A stretch of 64,000 nt of DNA, taken from positions 3,782,001-3,846,000 of the forward strand of contig NZ_CP071409.1 of NCBI RefSeq assembly GCF_022647505.1, read 5' to 3'. Positions 11,037-18,830 of the stretch are shown piece after piece. The DNA is from [Pantoea] beijingensis (GTDB lineage: Bacteria > Pseudomonadota > Gammaproteobacteria > Enterobacterales > Enterobacteriaceae). Both the position numbers and the translations under genes were made by a program. Position 1 is the stretch's first letter. Every line of letters starts with the position of its first letter. A model generated the notes under the pieces. That model worked only from the letters and a program-made list of their open reading frames with translations, was not told where the DNA came from and searched no databases.

Positions 11037-12713
11037 ATGAAAAATATTTACATTGTGCCAATAGCAGTACTACTTATACTTCAAGCGAATGTAGAAGCAA
11101 GTAATGTTGCGCCATCAGTACAGTTTGATCAGGAAATCACAAATCAGCAACAGCAAGAGAAAAGTCAGAAAAAATTGCTGACACCTGATTACAAGAAAGC
11201 AGATGTCAAGAATAACGACACGTCTGTTGAATTTAACATTCCTGCAGAGGAAGAATGCTGGATCATTAATAACATTACTGTAAATAGTCCTTCATAAAAG
11301 CTTGATCTTCATTTTCTGGACCGACTAGCAAAACAAGCAGAAAAAAAATGTATAGGGCTAAAAGGGATCAAGGCCCTTGCTTATACAATGCAAACGAAGA
11401 TACTTCAAGAGGGTTACATTACCACCAAAGTATCAATACCCGCCCAGGATCTCACCCGTGGAGAATTAACGGTTTCTGTTATTCCAGGTACCGTAGATAA
11501 CATTTCAACGTCGGGAAAAACATCTTATACCAGCTTATGGAATACACTCCCCATGGAAACCGGGGAGATTATTACGTTGTCTGCATTAGAGAGAGCCAGT
11601 GAAAACCTCCAACGTGTTGATGGATCACAAGCAAGAATTTTTATTCAGCCAACCCTAAACGGTAAAAGCGATATTCTTATTGATCGCTCGCAGCAAAAGT
11701 ACTGGAAGATCAGTACTTGGGCTAACGATGCTGGAACACGTAATCTCGGGCGTTATCAGGGTGGCGCGGCATTTTATCTCTTAAATCCCACGTCATTAAA
11801 TGACACGGCTTATGTTTCCTATGCGCAAAATATCCCCACAGCTAAAAACACGCACCGTGGCTATCAAAACTATTCATTTTACTATTCCGTTCCATTGCAG
11901 TTTTGGGCAATAGATATTTTTCATAGCCGCAGTAAAACTGAGCAGGCTCTTCATGGCTATTACAATGATTGGTCATATAAGAACAATTATCACTACAGCA
12001 GCATCCAATTTAATCGGTTACTCACTTATAATGCAAAGGAGCGTTTAACCGCTGGCCTACAATTCTTTGATAATCAGGCAAATGCTGTCATCGAAGATGT
12101 GGCACTTCCGCAGCAGGAGAAACACAGCAGTGGATGGAAAGCGCTACTTAACTATCAGTTGAACTATACAAATACGACAATTAATACGGCACTGAGTTAT
12201 CAGCAAAAAGCACACTGGTTTGGTACCGCTCCCGAAGAAAAAATCGGGGATGTGAGCCGGAAAGGTCGCGTACTCAGTCTGGATATAGATGCCAATGTTA
12301 ACTTTATCTGGATGAAGCAGATAATGACTTATGCACCCAAGTTAAAAGTACAGCTGACGCCTGACAGGTTAACTACGCTCGATCAATTTTCTCTGGGTAA
12401 TCGCTGGACGGTACGTGGTTTCGATGGTCAGCAAAATCTTACGCGCGATAAGGGATGGTTTCTACAAAACGAACTGCGCTGGAATCTTCCGTCCATCACC
12501 CACCAGCTTTATGCAGGTATCGACATGGGGCAAGTTACTGGTAAAAGCGATCAACCCTATAATAAAAACAGGTTAGTTGGCAGTGTCATTGGCCTCCGGG
12601 GATGGGCTGGAAACGCAGGCTATGAGTTATTTTCCGGTATACCATTATACAAACCGGATGATTTTAAAACGGATAAGATAAATCTTGGACTTAGTCTTCA
12701 GTGGCAGTACTGA
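11037..12713 (+). pseudogene. Two-partner secretion transporter (TpsB/ShlB family), one in-frame stop
   Basis: Reads as a 558-codon gene of normal TpsB length interrupted only by TAA at 11295-11297 (codon 87); both halves are in the same frame. The first part has a signal peptide (MKNIYIVPIAVLLILQANVEA) and a Gln/Lys-rich linker. After the stop, homology continues at once with LDLHFLDRLAKQAEKKCIG, then IKALAYTMQTKILQEGYITT (POTRA region), a long outer-membrane beta-barrel, the VRGF loop motif at residues 459-462 and a C-terminal aromatic residue (LQWQY). TpsB proteins secrete the adjacent TpsA. A downstream start at 11388 would lack the signal and part of the POTRA region, so function is unlikely unless the stop is read through. 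AT-rich. Confidence 0.85.
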
Positions 12714-12847
12714 GGGAATAATACAGGTGCAAATTCATTCATGTTGCATTCAGGCGATTGTCAGTTACGCATGGATAGATAGTTTTATTATGTCATCGTT
12801 GCGAACAGGGAGAATCAAAAAATACAACAGAAAATGCCATGTATTAA

Positions 12848-12956
12848 TATCCTGAATAATTCTTCCTGCAGAAAAAGCAAGTCAGGAAATTCACACCAGT
12901 AAGGGGAATATGCCGACATCGCTAATAAATCTGCAGTTTGAAATATGAAGGATATA
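12848..12956. repeat. Degenerate ERIC-like element upstream of the TpsA pseudogene
   Basis: About 109 bp between TATCCTGAATAATTC at the left and the complement-type end GGATATA at the right, with TAATAAATCTGCAGTTTG and AAATATGAA corresponding to the ERIC right arm. The central palindrome is poorly preserved. Confidence 0.55.
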
Positions 12957-12996
12957 TACTGCAAAAAAAATTATCTAACACAAGGACATGTTATTT

Positions 12997-14210
12997 ATGA
13001 AAAAATTTAAACTATCTCTTATTTTTACTGCAACCGCAGCCATTTTGGCTAGCAGCAGCCTTTATGCCAGCAGCGCAGATGTTATTAACATTGCCAAACC
13101 GAATGGGAAAGGCATCTCTGTTAATAATTATAATGAATTTAATGTCTCGAAAGATGGCATGATTCTTAATAACAGCGGTAAAAATGTTGCGACTCAGCTC
13201 GGCTGATCATTAACCAAGTCCGCCCGGGCAGTAGCAAAAGTCAATTGAATGGGCAGATCGAAGTTGCTGGTCAGAAAGCTGATGTGATTGTCTCTAACCC
13301 TAATGGCATAACCTGCTCGGGTTGTGGTTTCATTAATACGTCTTCAGCCTTGCTTACTACTCACAATGTAGATACTTCCTCAGGTACTGCTCGCATTGTT
13401 CAAACCGCAAAAGGGAATAATGGTACGGTCACATTTGAAGGCAAAGGGTTAGTCAATCCAGCGCTGGATAACCTGAAAATTGAAGCCGGTAAAATTATTG
13501 TCGACGCGCCAGTGCAGGCCAAAAACGTAACCATGAGCTCGGCAAGATCACAAGCTCAATATGGATATGATGTCACTCTTGATGTTACTGAGTTGGGCGC
13601 AGTCAAAGCTGATACCATTTATCTGGTGAGCGATGATTCTGTTGCACGCAACTCGGGTCAGTTAGACGCAAACTATAGTTTGAAAATCAAAGGAAAATCC
13701 ATATTAAATGCAGCCGGTAATATGACGGCCAACGATATTGATCTGGATGCTGATAAAAACCTTATGAACGGCGGAGGCAACATTACTGCGCGTGATCAGT
13801 TGGTCATGAATGCAGGTTACCTTTATAACGATCAGGATGGAGAGATCAACGCGAAAGGAATGAAGGGCGATGTCCGTAGAGTGAATAACTTTGGTAATTT
13901 AACCGCCAAAAGAAATATCGACCTCCGCAGCGACTGGGTAACAAACCGCGGCAATATGGATGCCGGTGACACCTTAAGCATTCATTCTGATGACGATTAT
14001 TGGGCTCCGGTCTTTACAAACTATGGCGGTAAGGTCAAGGCACAGACTGTGAAAGTGGGCGGTGAAAAAGTAGATAGCTATATTGCAAGCGATCTCTACG
14101 GTGGTGAGTTCGAATTCGTCTCAGCAGAACCATCAAATCGCTACGAAATGACCCCTGAAGATCTGGTGGACTTAGATGCTTTCATGCGCTGGCTGAATCG
14201 CTGGTCATAA
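12997..14210 (+). pseudogene. Two-partner secretion exoprotein (TpsA, haemagglutinin-like), frameshifted and short
   Basis: Starts at the ATG at 12997 ([10 protein letters not shown], signal peptide ending near ASSSLYASS), 10 bases after AAGGA. Frame 1 gives the TPS-domain start [23 protein letters not shown] written over two segments, then stops at 13204-13206 just after KNVATQLG. Homology resumes in another frame from about 13200 with [18 protein letters not shown], the NPNGITC motif and CSGCGFINTS, and continues to 14210. The part that usually joins these (including the NPNL motif) is missing, so a small deletion caused the frameshift. Even repaired it would be about 400 residues, far shorter than typical TpsA proteins; the end (VDLDAFMRWLNRWS) is not a recognised C-terminus. 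Partner of the broken TpsB upstream. Confidence 0.8.
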
Positions 14211-14279
14211 AGATAATTCTGAGTTCTGTATAACGTACCCCTCACGACTGAAAGTGACTGAGTCGTCGTCCGGGAATTC

Positions 14280-14350
14280 GTTTCGGGGAAGACCAGTAAC
14301 CTGGCTGAAGTGATACGAACGCGTTACAAACAGGTCTGCAATTCAAAGTA
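14280..14350. repeat. Right-half ERIC-like remnant
   Basis: GTTACAAACAGGTCTGCAAT followed by TCAAAGTACGATGGGG resembles the ERIC right arm (CCAACAAACCTGC, then GAAGTATGACG). No left arm is visible. It lies between the TpsA pseudogene and the effector-like gene. Confidence 0.45.
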
Positions 14351-14384
14351 CGATGGGGAAATACCTTCGGGTGATTCCCTTGCC

Positions 14385-14415
14385 AAAGCGGCATCATCCG
14401 GTGCCGCTTTCTCTT
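14385..14415 (+). terminator. Probable intrinsic terminator after the TpsA pseudogene
   Basis: AAAGCGGCA (14385-14393) and TGCCGCTTT (14402-14410) form a perfect 9-bp stem with an 8-base loop, followed by CTCTTT. It lies 175 bases after the pseudogene stop and 150 before the next gene, so it separates the two units. The A-rich left side means it could also act on the other strand. Confidence 0.6.
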
Positions 14416-14567
14416 TAAAAGCACCACGTAACATCACTTTCCAGCCGCTGGCAAACCAGCGCATACTTGCTTCCCCCATTTTGCATCTGTCTATTGCTGA
14501 AATACGCAATTCGTTTATCAATACTGGACAGATATAGTGGTACGCAAAATTCCGTCACGGAGTAGCA

Positions 14568-17500
14568 ATGAAGGTTCCGCGTTTTATAACACCCGCTGAT
14601 ATCCGGCACGAGCCGCCACATGATGGTACACCACCTTCCACAGACGACGTAAAGCAAGCGAACAAAGCGGCAACACATCAGCAGGTTTCGCCCAGCGCCG
14701 GCCAGCCGCCTTCCAGTAGCAGGCTTTCCCGAATGAAAGAAAAACTCTCTGCTCGCACGCAGGATTACACTCTTGGGATCCCGGGAAGCGGCACAACACG
14801 TGACAGACAGGAGCGCAGCGGCGTGCCACAGCAGGAGAGCGCCCGCAACCCGAATGCGCTGGCATTCCCGATGCTACACCGCAGCCACCAGCTATTACGC
14901 TATGCTGAATCCAGCGTCAAAACCCTCGAACAGAGTAAGCATACGCTCTGGGATCGACCCGCACCGGGTAAGTATCGACAGCGGCTCACCAAACTCTTTC
15001 CCTTCCTTGCGCCCGCCTCGTTAAAAAAGATCGCAACGTCCTATGGCGAGAATGTCAATAAAAGCGGTAGTGAGATGCGTGATGGCGTGATTCCTCATGA
15101 GGAGATCGCCCACGCGGCGGGTGAACTGCAACAAGCACTGCAGGACAAACGGACCCTGTTAGAAACCGCAACAGACGTACTGGAAAAATGCTATGAGCAA
15201 CATGACAGGGCAATCCAACAACATGATCCCGATCGGGTAAAACAGCTACAGCAGCGAGTGAACCTGGCCGAACAGCAGGTGGCTTCCCGCCATGCCGAGC
15301 TGCTCAGCATGCTGGAAGACCCTGCAATGATGGCGCTTAGTCGCATGAGCGATCACGCTGACAGCGCCGACAAACAGTTGGCATTTTCCCGCCAACGGCT
15401 GGCAGAGCTTCACCAGGAAGCCAGTAAACTGGTGACAACCAGTGCCACACTGCGCGATGAAATATCCCAGCAGTTTACAGTCGGCGCGGAGAAAATCCGT
15501 AGCTTGATGGTTCTGGCAAGCAGTATGGAGAACGGCTATCGCCAACTGAATCTCGCAGGAGAGGAACTGGAGCGATTAAAGGCGCAGGAACCGGTCAGTG
15601 CAGGGAATGAAGAATCGCATCAGCAAGCAGTCATGCATCAACTGCTGGTGCAATCCGCCGCCCAAAGTAGCCTGATGGAGAATATTGCTCAACTGGAGAC
15701 GCTGGATATTGATAGTTCCCAGGCACTGGAAGGAATTAACCAGGCATTAGAGAAACTGCAGGGCAAACAAATGATGCTGCTACAGCAGCGTGGGGTGGCA
15801 CAACAACAGTGGATAAATGCCAACCAGGCCACCGCCTTACTGCGCCCCGCCCAAGGGGCCGGTCACCAAGAAACTATCCCGTATCAGGCAGAGCACACCA
15901 GCCAAAGCAGAACCCCGCTGACGAGTGGGAGCAAATTAAAAGACGAAATCAGCCCGCTTGTGGAGCAGGAAAAAACCGCGCTTAAAGCGATGAAAAACGA
16001 AGCGAATGCTGCCCGCATAGATACGCTCGAACGCCAGCAGGATAAACCATTAACCACACAGTTAAAGAACCTGATTGCCCGGCTGGATGCCAATCCTGCC
16101 CTGACCAAACAACCGGGCTGGCTGATTGTCGATGTAGTGCAAAATGCTCTGGCACAGTCGAGTGATGAACCCGGCATGGCCGGAAAAATTCTTGATGTAC
16201 TGTCGGAGTATCCTGCACAGCACTGGGCCTCACAGACTGCTCCGCACGATAAACTCACCGCAGCCGCAGTACACTTTAATCATAAAATCAGCGCCCTGCC
16301 GCGCGGTGCAGATATGCTGCAACTGCTTTCCAGTAAAGGTGACGAGGTACCTGATGCAACAATCAGCAAGTCCCTTAGTACGTTCTGGAAGGCTGACAGA
16401 GCGCTTACAACAGAGCAGGACCCAACAGTGATCGGCTGGTTACAGGACGCACGCGCTGTTGCCGCCAGCAAGCTTGTTAGCGAAAGTGAAGTAACCCATT
16501 TCGATGATGTACAGCATGCTGCCTATAACGCCGTACGTAACGGCTATATCAGTAATGCACCCGGCTCGCCCTATGACGTGGATAATCAGCGCCTGATGAA
16601 AGCGACACATGAGTGGGTCTTTCGGGCAATGGCCTCGCCACCGCCAGCGCAGAAAGAGGGATTGCGTCTGCTACCGCATATGCAGAAAACGCCCTATACC
16701 CCGGAGGGACTGACCCGTGCAATGGACATTACCGATAGCATGGATATGACCTCACTACGCAGCCAGGGAGATAAGCAGGTTAATGAAAGGCTCATGCAAC
16801 TCAAAGCGCTGATTGAACATATCGGAGATGAACATGGGCCGGAAGCTCAGTTGCTCGTGCGGGCAGCCAGCGCCCTGACGGAGAGTATGGAGACTTCAGC
16901 AGTGAAAGGTGGGCATCTTTCTCAACAGGTGCCTGGACGCAAAGAACGCCGTGCAGCCCTTCAGGCTCTGGCCCTGCTCCAGAACGCAGACAGCAAACCC
17001 GACAATAAGATTCGTTCCATATTTACATCAACCGAACTGCCTCCTGTACTGGAAACCATGTTTGAGCAGAGGCTTAGCAGCTTTGAGATGATCAACCGCC
17101 TGTATGAAGAACTGAATAATACGTTACCTGCGGATAAACGCCTGCCGTCACCTGAGCTGACGCCGGAATCAGAGCGGGCACTACAACTGTTGAAATCACG
17201 CTGTTTTCAGAGCAAAGACGATATCCTCACCTTTTTCCAGCCACTGATTGAGGGCAGTCGCCTGCGCGATCGCGTCAGATTAGGCGGCGGGGGAACGCTG
17301 GGGGTTGGGCTTCCCACGCTGCCTTATAATGTTCTGTTTCCGGTCGCGCCTACCGCCTCTTTTGAGCTGGCGCGAAGTGAGGAAGCCTGGGTACAACTGT
17401 TTATGCCGATTCTTGGTATGGAATTTTCATTTGGTAAAAGTAAAACTCACAGCGCTGAGGCCTCACTGGGTATCAGCGCAGGGGTACAACTGGATAATAA

Positions 17501-18614
17501 TGTCAGCCTGCAGGGCGGCGTCCGCACTACACTGAGACAGCAACAGTCACACTCAGACGCCACGCTGATCCGCTTCTTCCGTCGCCGTTTTCAGGATGAT
17601 GAGATGCGTCAGAAAATGTATACAGCCCTGGAGAGCGTCGTCCGCTGGGACAGTCTCGAACCGCAGCAGGGACGCAGTTTCAGCGGACCGCTGGAGGCCA
17701 TTCTGGCACGTAGCCCGGATGTTTCAATGAGCCACGTGCACTCAGAAAGCACTTCCCGGGGTGTGACGGGAACGCTATATGGCAGGCTGCCCTTTGTCCG
17801 TCATGCAGGGCAAGCGATGACCGGGCAATATGCTTACGGTGAGTTTGCTGTTAGCCAGCAACATGACCAAACAAAGGACAAAAGGCAGGAGTCCGGCGGT
17901 ACTGTACGCATCAATGGTTATCGGGGTGATACCACCACTCAGCGGGCCCGTGTGTCAGCAGGGATCGGCGGTTCGCCGCTCAGCAACACACCCACGAGTG
18001 AAGGACTCGGCGTCAGCGGCCGTTTTGGCTTGCCGGTACAACTTGGCATCACACGTGACCTCAGTTGGCATCAGCAGCGGCATGAGCTGTCACTCTACAC
18101 CATCGAAGACAAACAGGATGCGGATATTGACCGCCACTATTCCACTGTGGCCGATATGCAGCAGGAACTTTCAGCCCACCGCGATGCATGGCTGATGCGC
18201 TGTATTGAGACGCTGGAACCAGATGCAGATAAGCGTGATACCCCCGATTTACGCAATCAGGCGATGGCGGTACTGGATGAGTTCGAACAGCAGTTGGGGA
18301 AACTTGCAGAACAATCTAACTACTGCCTGTACAACGTCAATTATTCGTTGCGCGGCGAAAGTGGTGCGGAAATTGATGGCTACCGTGCTCTGGCACAACT
18401 GGCGCGTGAACAGAATGATGAAATTCGTGCACAGGAAATGGAGGGTGCTATCAACACATTGTTGAGTACAGAGGGAAGCTGGCGACCATTGATGTTAATC
18501 ATCCGTGAGCGTGCGCGCGAAAACACTACGACAGGTATTCGCACTGCTCTGCGGTTTCAGCATAATCGCAATAACGATGGACTACGCACCGTGGCACAAT
18601 TCCCACCCCCATGA
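14568..18614 (+). CDS. Large putative secreted effector (type III effector-like), 1348 aa
   Basis: An intact gene with ACGGAG placed 7 bases before the ATG. The first 60 residues are Ser/Pro/Gln/Thr-rich and without a Sec signal (MKVPRFITPADIRHEPPHDG), as in type III secreted proteins. Residues about 170-450 are helical with coiled-coil character (many Gln, Glu, Leu). About 480-900 is another helical region. From residue 906 (LGGGGTLGVGLP) to about 1200 the sequence turns glycine-rich with alternating beta-strand pattern (SAEASLGISAGVQL, TGTLYGRLPF), then returns to helices. One WxxxE-type motif is at W1027-E1031 (WDSLE). This layout recalls the AvrE/DspE/HopR family, whose C-terminal part is beta-rich, but no clear alignment is visible by eye and AvrE proteins are usually longer. 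No hrp genes or chaperone are adjacent. Function unproven. Confidence 0.5.
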   Translation: MKVPRFITPADIRHEPPHDGTPPSTDDVKQANKAATHQQVSPSAGQPPSSSRLSRMKEKLSARTQDYTLGIPGSGTTRDRQERSGVPQQESARNPNALAFPMLHRSHQLLRYAESSVKTLEQSKHTLWDRPAPGKYRQRLTKLFPFLAPASLKKIATSYGENVNKSGSEMRDGVIPHEEIAHAAGELQQALQDKRTLLETATDVLEKCYEQHDRAIQQHDPDRVKQLQQRVNLAEQQVASRHAELLSMLEDPAMMALSRMSDHADSADKQLAFSRQRLAELHQEASKLVTTSATLRDEISQQFTVGAEKIRSLMVLASSMENGYRQLNLAGEELERLKAQEPVSAGNEESHQQAVMHQLLVQSAAQSSLMENIAQLETLDIDSSQALEGINQALEKLQGKQMMLLQQRGVAQQQWINANQATALLRPAQGAGHQETIPYQAEHTSQSRTPLTSGSKLKDEISPLVEQEKTALKAMKNEANAARIDTLERQQDKPLTTQLKNLIARLDANPALTKQPGWLIVDVVQNALAQSSDEPGMAGKILDVLSEYPAQHWASQTAPHDKLTAAAVHFNHKISALPRGADMLQLLSSKGDEVPDATISKSLSTFWKADRALTTEQDPTVIGWLQDARAVAASKLVSESEVTHFDDVQHAAYNAVRNGYISNAPGSPYDVDNQRLMKATHEWVFRAMASPPPAQKEGLRLLPHMQKTPYTPEGLTRAMDITDSMDMTSLRSQGDKQVNERLMQLKALIEHIGDEHGPEAQLLVRAASALTESMETSAVKGGHLSQQVPGRKERRAALQALALLQNADSKPDNKIRSIFTSTELPPVLETMFEQRLSSFEMINRLYEELNNTLPADKRLPSPELTPESERALQLLKSRCFQSKDDILTFFQPLIEGSRLRDRVRLGGGGTLGVGLPTLPYNVLFPVAPTASFELARSEEAWVQLFMPILGMEFSFGKSKTHSAEASLGISAGVQLDNNVSLQGGVRTTLRQQQSHSDATLIRFFRRRFQDDEMRQKMYTALESVVRWDSLEPQQGRSFSGPLEAILARSPDVSMSHVHSESTSRGVTGTLYGRLPFVRHAGQAMTGQYAYGEFAVSQQHDQTKDKRQESGGTVRINGYRGDTTTQRARVSAGIGGSPLSNTPTSEGLGVSGRFGLPVQLGITRDLSWHQQRHELSLYTIEDKQDADIDRHYSTVADMQQELSAHRDAWLMRCIETLEPDADKRDTPDLRNQAMAVLDEFEQQLGKLAEQSNYCLYNVNYSLRGESGAEIDGYRALAQLAREQNDEIRAQEMEGAINTLLSTEGSWRPLMLIIRERARENTTTGIRTALRFQHNRNNDGLRTVAQFPPP

Positions 18615-18702
18615 TGAGGTAATAAGTCGCCGCAACGAACATCATCCCCTGCGTTGAACCTTATCCAGCAGGAATCAGCTCAATTTTTTTACCGTCAATA
18701 AA

Positions 18703-18734
18703 AAAGCACCGCCGATATAATCGGGCGGTGCTTT
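18703..18734 (-). terminator. Terminator of the rpoBC operon
   Basis: AAAGCACCGCC (18703-18713) and GGCGGTGCTTT (18724-18734) form an 11-bp stem that extends inward by GAT/ATC. On the minus strand it is followed by TTTATTGAC-type T-rich sequence, and the symmetric ends would also serve the plus-strand gene ending at 18614. It lies about 100 bases after the rpoC stop. Confidence 0.88.
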
Positions 18735-18756
18735 AAATCTTATCTTATCCAACTCT

Positions 18757-18792
18757 CCGTTCACTTCAAACCACATGGGAAGAAGTGAACGG
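18757..18792. repeat. Perfect inverted repeat in the rpoC 3' region
   Basis: CCGTTCACTTC (18757-18767) and GAAGTGAACGG (18782-18792) are perfectly complementary with a 14-base loop. It lies between the rpoC stop and the main terminator, so rpoC mRNA would carry two consecutive hairpins. No T-run adjoins it. Confidence 0.6.
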
Positions 18793-18830
18793 CGTTATTG
18801 GCTAAGCAAGGTCTTTAAGGCTATACGAAA

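Noticed and set aside
14400..14430. Possible hrp box before the effector-like gene
   Set aside because: GGTGCC and CCACGTA are present, but the first half matches the GGAACC consensus at only 4 of 6 positions and the spacing is 18 rather than 15-16. The same bases are better explained by a terminator stem.
14310..14537. 75-codon plus-strand frame upstream of the effector-like gene as a chaperone
   Set aside because: It has no ribosome-binding site, lies over a terminator hairpin and ERIC remnant, and lacks the acidic amphipathic character of type III chaperones.
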